The translations under genes were made by a program, and so were the position numbers. A DNA stretch of 64,000 nucleotides, from NCBI GenBank assembly GCA_023213315.1, contig JAKCPI010000857.1, positions 1 through 64,000 of the forward strand. Reading direction: 5' to 3'. This document shows, piece after piece, positions 9,805-19,977 of this stretch (position 1 is the stretch's first letter; each line of letters starts with the position of its first letter). A model generated the notes under the pieces. It was not told the DNA's origin and ran no database searches. It was given only the letters and a program-made list of their open reading frames with translations. The stretch is from Euborellia annulipes. Taxonomy: Eukaryota > Arthropoda > Insecta > Dermaptera > Anisolabididae.

Positions 9805-10865
9805 GCGTGAAATTAGGAACCCAAGTCTTGTTGATTTATTTTTTTAGAATTTTTTGTTAAAAAATTAATAATTTTTATAAATGATGCCTTTGTTGAGTTG
9901 CTATCTTCACAAAACTGACTAGATCTGAAGCAACCGGCCCTAAATGGACCCTGTTACGCAATAGTGTGTCAAGGGCCAGGTATCGAGATTTGAGAAAATC
10001 AACATTAAAGTTTTTCTGATTTACATTGTTTTGATTAGATTTTATATCATTTTTTTTTTTTTTTTTTTTTTGTAAAATAAATTTTTTTAGGACATATTTC
10101 ATAAAAAATACTATTAATTTATAGCATTTGAAACAATATTCCGTGCTTAACTCGATTTTTAATTTTTTGGCGCTTGACACAGTAATGAGTAACAGGGTCC
10201 AAATGGCCTAAGATGTTTTTAAAAAAATGGGTTTTTTTATACCGGTATAAGAGAAAAAAAGGAGTGGGACACGCCTTCTATTTTGCTCTAAATCAATCAT
10301 TAAAAAAAGCGTTGTAAAAAAATGAATAGTCTTTATATATGAAGCCTGAGTCGGACGCTGATTCACTTGTTATCAGAAATTGATTATATAATTGGGTACA
10401 AAAGTTAAATTTTTGAAAGAAAGAAAGAGAGAGTTTAGTGATCAGCTCCAATGAATCGCATCACTGTCCTTTAATCAATGTCTAACTAATGGATGCACAT
10501 AGTGGGACATCAAACATTTGCAAACTCGACGATCTATGTATAGAAAATTTTATTAAAAGAAAATTATCATAAAAAAAAATACTCATGTTAACCAACAGAA
10601 TCAATTAGATAATAATCATTTGAAAAAAAGATGATTGCAGCAAGTATATTTTCTTTATTGTTTTTGTTTATGGGCCGCTATAGATCCACCTAAGCAACAT
10701 TAACAATTTATACTCCTGAGGATGGGAATGAAACGTTGACGAAATTTCAATAAGAATTTCCTCCTGCTCCTGTTAATAATCACTCAGCCATCGAAACAGT
10801 AGCGTCATTTCAATTTTTTTTTTTTGGGGGGGGCATCTCAAATTTTAGGTCTAGGTGGTTTTTAT
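9805..10865. other. AT-rich intergenic stretch without recognised genes
   Basis: T-run at 10051-10072 and mostly unique AT-rich text. One hammerhead-like remnant lies at 10710-10745 (CTGAGGA ... GAAACGTTGAC), with almost no stem II left. Confidence 0.5.
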
Positions 10866-11263
10866 TAGGGTCCGACCGAATCAAGATTTTCAGGACCGAA
10901 ACCGAATATTCGGCTTCAATCTTAGTTTCGGCCGAAACCGTAACCGAAACCGAAACTTGTATTTCCTATAAAAAATTATTATTATTTCAACTTTTTTTTT
11001 TTTTGAAATTTTTTTTTTCCCTCCCGTGAAAATCATTTTACCTTTTTTTTAGGGAGACTAAATTTTTTTACCGCACCTTTTCCGCTTTTGGAAATTATTT
11101 GATCTTTTTTTTTGCATGCGAGTCTCATCCCATCTTTTCAGACTCAGGTTTCGGCCGGCCGGAAGTTTCGGCTACTTTTTGGCCGAAACCGAAACTACGG
11201 CCGAAACAAGGATTTTTGGCCGAAACTGGCCGAAACCGAAACCGAATATTCGGTCGGTTCCTA
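10866..11263. mobile_element. hAT element, family C (TAGGGTCCGACC ends), 398 bp
   Basis: The left end TAGGGTCCGACCGAA and right end TTCGGTCGGTTCCTA are imperfect inverted repeats. Subterminal GAAACCGAAACCGAA arrays repeat on both sides. Perfect 8-bp duplication GTTTTTAT at 10858-10865 and 11264-11271. No transposase; non-autonomous. A longer sister copy lies at 12862-13765. Confidence 0.9.
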
Positions 11264-11478
11264 GTTTTTATACGATTTTTGACTCCTCCTTAACCCGATT
11301 AATTAATTTTAAAATTAAAATCGGCAGGAAAGTATGCAAAAAATAAAAGAATAAAATATCTCATATCAGTTTTGTGGCCATTGGACTCAAACGATTATAA
11401 AAAAGGAGAAGGAGGCGAGGCTTAAGTCCAAACTTCAAGCCTTCTCCTCTTATCTGCCTCTTAAAACAAGAGATACGA

Positions 11479-11520
11479 TATATAACGAGAACGCTCTATT
11501 CCCCTCGGATTATTTCAACC
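11479..11520 (+). promoter_or_regulatory. Putative promoter of FABP first exon 1a
   Basis: TATATAA at 11479-11485 stands about 30-38 bp upstream of a weak initiator (TTCAACC around 11514-11520), about 45 bp upstream of the exon-1a ATG. The spacing is right for a TATA promoter, but the initiator is poor. Confidence 0.4.
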
Positions 11521-11561
11521 AAAGTCTTTTAATCCGTTTATCAACTAATAGTCTATTAATA

Positions 11562-11634
11562 ATGGATGCGTTCTTAGGGAAACAATATAAACTTACATCA
11601 AGTGATAAATTTGAAGAATATATGAAAGCATGCG
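11562..11634 (+). CDS. FABP alternative first exon 1a
   Basis: 73 nt from ATG to a GTGAGT donor at 11635-11640. It encodes 24 residues beginning MDAFLGKQYKLTSSDKFEEY and ending MKACG (last codon split, phase 1). Length, phase and motif are the same as exon 1b at 18511, and it fits the shared exon 2 at 33667 equally well. Residue differences from 1b fall in the first beta strand and the helix-turn-helix lid that controls ligand entry. Read as an alternative promoter/first exon giving a second FABP isoform; a leftover from tandem duplication of the gene is the other possibility. No second copy of exons 2-4 was seen between the two. Confidence 0.85.
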
Positions 11635-11956
11635 GTGAGTTTTATCAATTAATATCCCTTGTCAAAAAAAAAAAAAAACGATTATGTAAAACATTATCAT
11701 CAGCAACATATCGGTTATACAGGTATCTTTAAAAAAAAAATTAAACTTATCTATTTAAAATAGAAATTGACCTTGTTTTTCGTGACAAAGCATTTTGCTA
11801 ATAGGAGTTAAATATAATTTACATGTCGGGATAAGTTGGTTAGAGCTTTTTGTTTTAATTTCAATTTCTACTTTTTTTAAAATATCCGTTTAAGTAGGCT
11901 CATCTTGAACTTTGGGAACGTTCTTTTAAAATAGGTACTCTTTCAATTATCACGAC

Positions 11957-12136
11957 CAGGGCCGGATCTAGAGGGGGGCAGTGGGTGCGTGTGCCCCGGG
12001 CGGCAGATATCAGGGGGCGGCAATTAAAGAAAGATTTACTAAAAAAGGCAAAATGATATGAATTTTGTATAGAAAATTTTAAGGAGGGGCGGCAAATTAA
12101 ATTTTGCCCCCCTAAAAATCTCCTAGTCCGGCCCTG
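11957..12136. mobile_element. hAT MITE (CAGGGCCGGATCTAG ends)
   Basis: 180 bp with ends CAGGGCCGGATCTAG and CTAGTCCGGCCCTG and a perfect 8-bp duplication ATCACGAC at 11949-11956 and 12137-12144. The interior is non-coding. Confidence 0.9.
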
Positions 12137-12623
12137 ATCACGACGGACAACGCGGACAATAGATAAAGGCGACATTTTGATCATTTTGGCAAAATTTGTA
12201 TAGATTATGTTTGGAAAGAAAGAGGAATAATTGAGCCTCTATTTAATAATTAAAACCATTCCTCAATGGGACGTTTCTGCTGGGGTCCATCCTGCCATCT
12301 TCAGCCTTCTTATAAAACATAATTGTATAGCTGTGATATAATATTTATTAATCATCGATAATACCAAATGAGGAAATGCAGCTATATTTTTTCTTTATAT
12401 ATTTAATATTTAAGAAGGAGTCGTTTGAACTCCGAAACGTAGTCAGGGGTGATAATCGAAAAAATTGCCTGAGTATCACCTCCAGATTTTTATTTATCTA
12501 CATCCTTCTCAATAATATCCACCAGGCTGACCCCTATCTTATATATTTATTTTATTTGTACAGTTGACGTTCCGGTTCTATGCTAGAACCATCTTCAAAG
12601 CTGACAAAGTCCCTAATCATAAT

Positions 12624-12785
12624 CATGGGCGTAACTAGGGGGGAGGGGGGCGACCCCTCTCCCAGTAGGCTCGTGCCCCCCCCCAGAAAGTTCCCCGTCC
12701 CAAGAAAAATTGAGAAAATATGGGGCCTTCCAGGGAGGATGGTGGTCCCATGGTCCCCCAGCCAAATTCTCTAGTTATGTCCATG
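12624..12785. mobile_element. hAT-like MITE (CATGGGCGTAACTAG ends)
   Basis: 162 bp with ends CATGGGCGTAACTAG and CTAGTTATGTCCATG. Flanking 8-mers ATCATAAT and ATTATAGT agree at 6 of 8, an aged duplication. Related to the cleaner copy at 53756. Confidence 0.65.
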
Positions 12786-12861
12786 ATTATAGTGCATTTC
12801 AAACATTATAAGAACCTTCTTGTTATTTAATAAAAAAATATATATCTATTGTGATAATCAG

Positions 12862-13765
12862 TAGGAACCGACCGAATATTCGGTTTCGGTTACGGATTCG
12901 GCCAGTTTCGGACAAAAATCATGGTTTCGGCCGTAGTTTCGGTTTCGGCCAAAAAGTGGCCGAACCTTTCGGCCGGCCGAAACCAGAGTCTGAAAAAATG
13001 GGATGAGACTCGCATGCAAAAAAAAAAAATGACGTCATATCAAAAAAAGAAAAAAAAACACCCCGGGGTATTGAACCACTCTTTCTAAAACTATATTTAG
13101 ATTTAATGTAGCTTTTATGGTCAAGTCGCTATGCGTTGCACAAGTAGGGCTATTTTTCGATATTTTTTTGCCTAAAAAATGAGGTTTTTCGAGAAAAAAA
13201 CTAATTTTGGACTTAATTACTCGGGATTTTTTTTATTTATTCTCTTAGAGGTTTTCTTTCCGCACCAAATGACATCCCATTTAGTCTGATCGGATTAGTC
13301 GTTTGGAATCTACAGGGGTTTAAAATCTCAAATTAGGAATTTACCGCAGCGCGGTAAAATAAAATGATAGGAAAAAAATAAATGGTGAAAACTTTAGCTG
13401 GAAACTCATTCTTTCTAACCGTATATTCCCCATAATTATACCTCTTAAGACAGAGGAGTTATTCAAGCCGATAAACTTTTTCTTGCATGACCCTCTAACA
13501 TGATTTGTAAGACGTTGTCACGTCAAAAGGTCAAATAATTTGCACTTGAGGGAGAAAAAAATTTTAGTCTCCCTAAAAAAAGGTAAAATGATTTTCACGG
13601 GAGGGAAAAAAATTCAAAAAAAAAAAAAAGGTAAAATGAAAAAAATGTTTTATAGGAAATACAAGTTTCGGTTTCGGTTACGGTTTCGGCCGAAACTAAG
13701 GTTGAGGCCGAATATTCGGTTTCGGTTTCGGTTTCGGCTGAAAATCTTGTTTCGGTCGGACCCTA
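12862..13765. mobile_element. hAT element, family C, 904 bp
   Basis: The ends TAGGAACCGACCGAA and TTTCGGTCGGACCCTA are those of the 10866 copy in reverse orientation. Perfect 8-bp duplication ATAATCAG at 12854-12861 and 13766-13773. The middle (13020-13620) is unrelated to the short copy and holds no transposase frame. An open frame over the right end reads only the GTTTCG array. Confidence 0.9.
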
Positions 13766-13787
13766 ATAATCAGGCATACATTGTAGC

Positions 13788-13843
13788 TTTTGTCAGCTCT
13801 GAAGATGGTTCCAATATAGAACCGAAACGTCAGCTGTACAAAA
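13788..13843 (+). ncRNA. Hammerhead ribozyme motif, complete (FABP intron)
   Basis: Stem I pairs TTTTGT+CAGCT (13788-13798) with AGCTG+ACAAAA (13832-13843), 11 bp with one bulged T. The core box is CTGAAGA (13799-13805), followed by one extra T. Stem II is GGTTC/GAACC (13807-13811 with 13819-13823) with a 7-nt loop. The GAAA box is at 13824-13827 and the cleavage triplet GTC at 13829-13831. Helix III is reduced to the palindrome ACGT, as known for hammerheads of Penelope-like elements that act as dimers. Core residues and stems are seen; cleavage is inferred. Confidence 0.75.
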
Positions 13844-14079
13844 TAATGTATAAAGAAAAAAATTATAATTTGGTAGATATTGTCCTCGACTAATAAAAAG
13901 TATATTGTAGTAAATGAGTATAAAAGTTTTTTTTTTTTTTTTTTTTTTTTTTATTTCTTTATTTTCAGGCTGTGACCCGAAGCCATTCAGCCCTCAATAT
14001 TTTTTTGGTTACAATTTTGTACATATAAAACATATTGATTAGTACATTGAATAAGCTCAATTACTACAATATACATACT

Positions 14080-14326
14080 CAAGGGCGGATACAAGGGGAG
14101 GGGGTAAAGTGGGTAATTACCCCTCCCCGAGATTTAAAAAAAAATTTATTTTTAATGTAAAATTTTAAGAATTAATAGTTACAAATTTGATTTGTATTTA
14201 TATTCTGGCAAACAAGTACAGAATTCGCATTTAAATTACCGAAATTAAAAAAACTTGTGTGCTGTGTGACCAGTTACACCAGATTACCCCCCCCTCCCCG
14301 AGAAACACCCTCTGTATCCGCCACTG
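14080..14326. mobile_element. hAT MITE, family B (diverged)
   Basis: Ends CAAGGGCGGATACA and TGTATCCGCCACTG. The interior carries the family-B ATTAATAGTTA...ATTTGTATTTATATTCTGGCA text and the ACACCAGATTACC junction. No 8-bp duplication can be matched, so the right end may be replaced. Confidence 0.65.
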
Positions 14327-14502
14327 GTACTCTTTGAAGGGCGAAGATGGATACCTGCCGTAACGTTTCAATAAAGAGTGGTTTTAATTATTAAATAGAG
14401 GTCCAATAGGCTTCATCCTCTTTCTTTCCAAACACATTATCGATAGCCACGATCTGCTATTCAAGTTTTATAGATTAGTAATTAGTATATTTTTACTTTC
14501 TC

Positions 14503-14550
14503 TTAGCCTATATATGAAATATATAGAGAGAAAGTATTGTTTACTATCTA

Positions 14551-14589
<39 letters not shown>

Positions 14590-15061
14590 TATGGTAATAA
14601 TATATTAAAAAGTATTTGATTCATGTCAAAAAGTCGATGTCCAGATTTTGATGGAAATACACGTTTTGTAGATTCCTGAGTTCAAAAAAAGTGATTTCCA
14701 CAAATGGTATGTGAGTCTATCTGTGAACCTAATATTTATTTATTTATTTAAACACAAAAACCATACAGACGACTTTGTCCAATTAGATGGGCTTGATTCG
14801 AGAGCGTGAAATACAGAGAAAATGAAAAAGCAGAGAAGACCAGACAAAAAAAAAACAAACAAAGTAAACACATAAATATGTAAAACATATAACTCTATAA
14901 TAAATAAACTCTAACATCATAACAATAATAAACTAAAATTTATAACAATATATATCAAGAACGAAAAGAGTTTGAAATTTGATATTTATGATAAGTACCA
15001 TCCTGGCACGAAGATTTTGAACAAAATCAACCAAATAGCACTAGTACTTTAATGATGTAGT

Positions 15062-15094
<33 letters not shown>

Positions 15095-15200
15095 TATATT
15101 CCCGAAATTCGTTCAAACGATTTTAATGAAAAATTCATAAATTAATTATTCTTTAGATGCTCTTTAAAATGTTAATTTTCATTTAGCCCTTGAAATTGTT
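14503..15200 (+). repeat. Family-A element split by a LINE 3' end
   Basis: The forward family-A copy is recognisable at 14503-14734 and again at 14949-15200. A (TA)n tract is at 14551-14586. The interruption at about 14735-14948 reads, on the minus strand, as a LINE-like 3' UTR ending CGTCTGTATGG..GTGTTTAAATAAATAAATA, i.e. a (TAAA)n tail. A T-run at 15068-15093 further disrupts the element. Confidence 0.6.
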
Positions 15201-15315
15201 TGAAGCACACTTGTAAATTGACGAAGTGACAAAAATGAATTCAATTGAATTGGCAATCAGTTATAGGGGAAAGGCCTAAATGGCCTTTAATGGTGAACAA
15301 GTATTTTTTAAATTA

Positions 15316-15730
15316 CTAGCCGCGTCGCCCCCCTGGACCCCCCCTCCGGCTGGCTCGGGCCGCCTGCGGCGGACCCTCGCCTTTTCTCAATTATGAGAAC
15401 CCGTGGCGCCCGCCTTTGCATCTATACAGGGGGGCTTCGCCCCCTGGACCCCCCCTCCAGCTGGCTCGGGCCCGCCTGCTTCGGACCCTCGCCTTTTCTT
15501 AATTATGAGAACCCGTGGCGCCCGCCTTTGCATCTATACAGGGGGGCTTCGCCCCCTGGACCCCCCTTCAGCTGGCTCGGGCCCGCCTGCGGCGGACCCT
15601 CGTCTTTTCTTGATTATGAGAACCCGTGGCGCCCGCCTTTGCATCTAGACAGGGGGGCTTCGCCCCCCTGGACCCCCCGCCAGCTGGCTCGGTCCCGCCT
15701 GCGGCGGACCCTCGCCTTTGCTTGTTACTA
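15316..15730. repeat. GC-rich tandem repeat, ~112-bp unit
   Basis: About 3.5 copies of a 111-112-bp unit (GAGAACCCGTGGCGCCCGCC ... GGGGGGCTTCGCCCCCTGGA). Equivalent points are at 15393, 15505 and 15616. GC content is far above the surrounding DNA. Several frames on both strands stay open because the repeat lacks AT, so they are not evidence of genes. A (GACA/GACG)n block follows at 15999-16029, so the whole 15316-16050 stretch may be one GTCY-microsatellite (Helentron-like) element. Confidence 0.75.
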
Positions 15731-16359
15731 ATGAAAAGAAAAGAATTACTACCTATTCCAATCCAGAGCCTGCTTGAGGATTTGTTTACATTCATGGAAT
15801 ACACAAATGAAAAGAATACATAAATATTTCTCTATACATTTCCTATGGGAGAAATCGTAACTTTAAAAATTAATAACTCAAAAAGTTATGGGAATTTCGG
15901 GATGAAAATAATTTTCCTGTAATCCCGAAAAGGTCCTCTTTATGTATAAAAAATTTCATTTCAAAATTCGAACGGGAAGTTGCCTAAATAGAGCGTGACA
16001 GACGGACAGACAGACAGACGGACGGACATTAGTGAATTATATATATAGATTTTGTGGTTAGAAATTTCCTTTTTCAAGAGATTCTACTTTTATTTTTATC
16101 ACGTTCTCATATCTTCAACCTCTTGTCCGAATAATCGCTAAAGAAAGATATTTAAATAAATATTTAATCTTAACTAATAGATTAAAACCCTATTGACTGA
16201 TAAATAGAAAGATAAAACTCTTCACTTTGATAATCCATCCACGCAAACGTAGATTCAAGTAATTTTTTTTAGAATAAGAAAAGATCAGCAACAATCAAAG
16301 GCCCCAAAAGCCATTTTTTACTTCATTTAAATATATATATATTTATTTTCTTAACAACC

Positions 16360-16405
16360 TTATTTTGGAACGTTTCGACTGATATCAAAACCATCATCAG
16401 GCCCC
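16360..16405 (-). ncRNA. Hammerhead-like motif remnant
   Basis: On the minus strand CTGATGA, an extra T, a loose stem II (GGTTTTGATATCAGTC), GAAAC and the triplet GTT. Stem I pairing is poor. Confidence 0.4.
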
Positions 16406-16611
16406 CCTTTGGAACTTTTTATGCATTTAAAATTTTTTTTTCCAATTCTTATGAAATTTTGTATTTATTTACGATTCTATATTGTGTATAAAATGTCCAA
16501 ATATGAGATTAAAATTTTGAAAAATAACCATAGTTTATTTCAAGCAGTCAACATTTAAAATGCAAGTTTGAAACTAAGATGCTATCGGAAACTAAATATA
16601 TCTCGACACAA

Positions 16612-16700
16612 AAAATCTGGTGTGACCAGCACGGTGCACAACTTTCTCTTACCGAAGGGTAAGAGAAAGTTGTGTGCTGTGCGCCAGTCACACCAGTTTT
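16612..16700. repeat. Solo foldback hairpin of family A
   Basis: AATCTGGTGTGACCAGCACG ... GTGCGCCAGTCACACCAG with a central CTCTTACC/GGTAAGAG palindrome. Arms are about 40 bp with few mismatches, and it is the most symmetrical copy in the window. Confidence 0.75.
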
Positions 16701-16846
16701 TTTTTTTTTTTTTTTTGATCTATAGAAAATTCTTGAGGGATAGACGGAGAAAAACCGTCTTGAAATCAGTACCAAACGGTGAAATTTGTATTCTAATATT
16801 TTTAAAATGGTATTTTTGAAAAAAAATTTACAATTTATATGAGTTG

Positions 16847-17044
16847 GCCCTTGGGCCATGGCTCAGTGTTAGAGTTTCTGCTAAATGTGCTAGGGGTCAA
16901 GGTTCTGCATTCCGTTTCATGCGTCAAAAATTACTACGAATCAATTGGTAGCCAATCCAATTGAAATAAATAGAGGCGAGATCTGAATGGCTTTCAATGC
17001 CAAAAAAAAAAACCTTAAATAAAATAAAAATAAAAAACAAAAAA
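16847..17044 (+). mobile_element. tRNA-derived SINE, family E
   Basis: Box A TGGCTCAGTGTTAGAG at 16859-16874 and box B GGTTCTGCATTCC at 16901-16913 have tRNA-like spacing. The body (CCAATTGAAATAAATAG) and an A-rich/TAAA tail follow. Short direct repeat GAGTTG at both sides (16841 and 17045). Confidence 0.7.
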
Positions 17045-17077
17045 GAGTTGAGGCCTATCAATACATTTATTTTCTAT

Positions 17078-17118
17078 GCCGACGTTTCGGGGAATACTCG
17101 CCCTCATCTTCAGGTCAC
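17078..17118 (-). ncRNA. Hammerhead-like motif
   Basis: Minus strand: CTGAAGA, an extra T, stem II with GGG/CCC pairing (GAGGGCGAGTATTCCCC), GAAAC, GTC. Core residues are complete, but stem I is weak. Confidence 0.5.
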
Positions 17119-17504
17119 AAGGCCGTCAACCAACAGGGCCTCTTTACTGTAAACGTCATTACTATTAAATAAACAATAAATGTCATTTGCAATGCCACTT
17201 ATTCATTTATAAAATGTCTCACTTACTAATGAAGATGGATCGTGTGTAGCCCAAGATAGGAAATAAACGTAGAGGCTCTAAAATTCGCCTTTTTTCTTTT
17301 CAATTATAATTTATAAAAAAAAAGCACATTTGTCTGTATTCGAGTATTAATATTTTTTCAGTCTCATAAGTCAAATGGTGTGTGCAAAAATTAGTTCGTA
17401 ATTGATTTCTGTGCCTACTGTAGGCTTTTTCACTAATTCATTTATTTCTCCAGATTCTATAGTCTCTAAAATGCTACCAACTTCAGAGGAGCTCTGGAGC
17501 AATT

Positions 17505-17717
17505 TTTTTTTTTTTTAACACTCACACTTTTTTCCCATTCACACTCACACACACATTCACACAGTCTTTTAGGCAACTTAGGCCATATAAGACTTTACGA
17601 TAACCGTTATATATGATAATATCTATTGGGGTCCAGGGATCTATTTAAGCCATTTGGTATCCAACGGCGTTCGGTATAGAAGATAGGCACCCTACCAACT
17701 ACACCAAGCCCGTAGGC
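17505..17717 (-). mobile_element. tRNA-derived SINE, family D
   Basis: Reverse copy (T-run, CACACTTTTTTCCCATTC, AGTCTTTTAGGCAAC, GGGGTCCAGG) ending in the tRNA-like head. The body palindrome is partly deleted. Perfect 11-bp duplication CTGGAGCAATT at 17494-17504 and 17718-17728. Confidence 0.85.
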
Positions 17718-17917
17718 CTGGAGCAATTATTAGAAAAATTCATTGGGTTATTTGGGTTGCCTATGTTCCAGTGATTGTATTTCATTTAAAGGGTGAGCTT
17801 TGGGATTGGGGAGGAAACGTGATTCCAGTAACCCCTCCCTTAAATACGCCACTACTTTCAACAACGCAAAATGAATTTATTTATTTTATTTTAGCCAGAA
17901 ATATTAAATTGTAGATT

Positions 17918-18077
17918 TTTACCCTTTTTGGCTACTTAAGGCCATTTAGGGGTTTAAATTTTATTACATACGCTGATTGCTCGGGGTCACCAATCCGTGC
18001 TCTCTCCGGGCTTAGAATCGCCTAACCGCAGCGATTGTAGTGACTGTTGCTCTTCTCCGTTATCAGGGGTCGGGCAT
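17918..18077 (-). mobile_element. SINE-like retroposon, family G
   Basis: 160 bp framed by a perfect 12-bp duplication AAATTGTAGATT (17906-17917, 18078-18089). The minus strand ends in CCTAAATGGCC..AAAAGGGTAAA. Related copies at 46480 and 57310 share GATTGGTGACCCCGAGCAAT. The origin of its head is not recognised. Confidence 0.75.
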
Positions 18078-18332
18078 AAATTGTAGATTCATTATATTCT
18101 CTGATTTACTGGTGGGTCCAGTGGCCACATGGTCCCCCTCCGGGTTCGATCATTTGATTCATCAGCAAAAAAATGCATATAGTCACAGAAAATAATTATG
18201 TTTATATTATTAAAAACAAAAATATTTTATTTATTATCTCTAAGCATTTGGTCCATTGGCTGATTGTGGCACGTATCGCTAGATGTCTCTTGAGGTTTCG
18301 GTCGGAGGCCGGAGGTCGTCGGCCGGTGTTGC

Positions 18333-18340
18333 TGACGTCA
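18333..18340 (+). promoter_or_regulatory. CRE-type element (TGACGTCA) in FABP promoter
   Basis: Perfect palindromic CRE/ATF site about 70 bp upstream of the predicted start site, in the only GC-rich patch of this region. It is followed by TC-G-ATCCATA; the same 18-bp string with one change is at 61840 upstream of the internal myosin start exon. Confidence 0.6.
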
Positions 18341-18377
18341 TCGATCCATAGCCAAAGCCAAACCCCCCTGCTATTCG

Positions 18378-18413
18378 TATATATCACGATATACGTTGCC
18401 TGAGCGTTTCAGT
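18378..18413 (+). promoter_or_regulatory. Core promoter of FABP exon 1b (TATA + initiator)
   Basis: TATATATC at 18378-18385 begins 33 bp upstream of the A of an arthropod-type initiator TTTCAGTC (TCAGT at 18409-18413, start site A at 18411). This is textbook TATA-Inr spacing. The predicted 5' UTR is 100 nt with a (CT)n tract at 18439-18461. Confidence 0.75.
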
Positions 18414-18510
18414 CGTTCCCTGAACACACCGGCTTTATTTTGCCTCTCTCTCTCTCTCTCTCTTTCTTACCACTCTAAAAAACAACAACAGCCACCCACC
18501 CTCAAAAATC

Positions 18511-18583
18511 ATGGATGCTTTTGTTGGGAAAAAATACAAATTGGACAAATCCGAGAATTTCGATGAGTACATGAAAGCATTAG
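18511..18583 (+). CDS. Fatty-acid-binding protein, first exon 1b
   Basis: 73 nt from ATG (context AAAATCATGG) to the GTGAGT donor at 18584. It encodes MDAFVGKKYKLDKSENFDEY and MKALG, the classic FABP N-terminus: strand A plus the start of the helical lid. Joined with exons 2-4 it makes a 132-residue cytosolic FABP, the usual family length. The protein binds one long-chain fatty acid inside a ten-strand barrel and carries it to membranes or mitochondria; in insects the muscle form fuels flight. Introns sit exactly where vertebrate FABP genes have them (73-, 173-, ~100- and ~50-nt exons). Intron 1 is 15 kb here and full of transposons. Confidence 0.95.
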
Positions 18584-19689
18584 GTGAGTTTTCCTATTTT
18601 TTTTTTTTTGTATCCGCGCTTAAAAACAACCGGCGAAAATATTGGCACATGGCATGCTGCTAAGAAATCATAAATAGATGTTCCTAAACGAATTGGAACA
18701 TTTTTCTCTAACTAAGAGTAAATTAAAATAAAATAATTTTGATAATTTTTAATTAATATATAGAAAAAATCGACTTTGATTAAATATATTCTTGTTATTT
18801 TTGTACTTCTTCTCTAGTTCTATAAAATGCATGTATTTGTCTGTTTTTGACAATTTCAAAAATCCCCCTTCCTAAAAGAGGATAGGGATGCCTAAAGGAA
18901 ATGCACTTCCTTCCTAAAATCATCCGTTCAATATGTTGGTGCGGGAAGTTTCGTAATTGATTGACTCACAAGTACCTGAGATTTTTTTTTTAATTGACTG
19001 CCTTTTTTTTTGAATATTAAAATGAAAATACGAAAGATAATGTAAGACAGTCAAATGAAAGAGAGCATAAAAATTTTTCCTGTAACGTTTCGATTTCCTT
19101 CTTCAACAATAGGCGAGAGAAATTGAAAAAAAAAATTTGGAAGAGACGTTCAGACAATTTTATATTTTAAAACAAAATTTAATTTTTTTTTTTTTGGACA
19201 AATTTTCTGTAATTTACATATTTTTTTATAGAAAATTTATTAATTTGAAGGATGGGGGTGGAAGATGAACTCGCTCTTAGTTATGGTCCATTTATGAATG
19301 GCGGGGGAGAAATTCATCACTAAAAGTGAATCTATAATTTGATAGACTTTTATATTGAAAATCTTGTAAATCTTTTGAAAGATAATAGCGTTCTGTAATG
19401 TAATCGCAAATAAATATTTATCTTTTTTTTACCAGTGATTAATCACATCAATACACATTTATGACCCATAATTGATATTCATTTGATATGAATAAATTAT
19501 AGGTTTATTATGAAATAATACTGATAAAGTCAACACCTTTAAAGTATAGAAAGAAGGGGGGGGGGGGGAAGGGCGAGGTCATGTGATTCTCCAGAGGCCT
19601 ACTCTAGACGAGAGAGCAAACTCAAAATAGAGATTTAAACCAAAATTTTGAGCTAATTTGAATTTAATTTTATTCATAAATTAATTTTT

Positions 19690-19840
19690 TTCATAAATAA
19701 TCGATTCCCGTGTCTTGACCCGTCAAGCGAGAAAAATTGATTTGGCTACCAATCAATTAAAATAAATAGCGTTGGAGGGTCTAAATGGCCTTAGATGCCG
19801 AAAAAGACCTTAAACAAATTTAAAAAAAAATTGCTTGGGG
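19690..19840 (+). repeat. SINE family-E 3' part
   Basis: Contains GGCTACCAATCAATT..AAATAAATAG and GGCCTTAGATGCCGAAAAAGA with an A-rich end; the head is diverged. 18584-19690 holds only AT-rich text, a G-run at 19557 and T-runs. Confidence 0.5.
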
Positions 19841-19977
19841 CAAGAAGGCAACCCTGATCTCTAGCACAAGAGGCGAAACTCTACCACTGTTCTGCAGCTC
19901 ATGAGTAAATGAAATAACTAATAGCTGCATTCAATTATTTCTCAATAATAATTAATAAAAGAATTTTGTTTTTTGTT

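Larger units (their letters stand above)
12541..13850. repeat. Inner inverted pair of hammerhead-bearing terminal repeats
   Basis: 12541-12609 (minus orientation) and 13788-13850 (plus) are inverted copies ending in TGTACAAAATAA-type text. The minus copy has core losses (TTGAAGA, GGAAC), whereas the plus copy is intact. The 1.2 kb between them is mostly two hAT insertions (12624-12785 and 12862-13765). Confidence 0.65.
12205..14445. repeat. Outer inverted pair of hammerhead-bearing terminal repeats
   Basis: 12205-12320 and 14335-14445 are inverted copies of one sequence (ATGTTTGGAAAGAAAGAGG ... TTTAATAATTAAAACCA). Each carries a hammerhead-like box: minus-strand CTGAAGATGG ... GAAACGTC at 12262-12310, and a decayed CGAAGATGG ... 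TAACGTTTC form at 14340-14375. They enclose a second such pair and family-C and hAT insertions, giving a nested structure. The arrangement resembles the inverted terminal repeats of Penelope-like elements; no RT gene is present. Confidence 0.6.

Noticed and set aside
14080..14326. 8-bp target duplication for this family-B copy
   Set aside because: Flanks TACATACT and GTACTCTT do not match; a shared TACTC is too short and offset.
15393..15823. Overlapping Pro/Gly-rich open frames on both strands
   Set aside because: They follow the 112-bp GC-rich tandem repeat; several frames are open only because stop codons are rare in GC-rich DNA.
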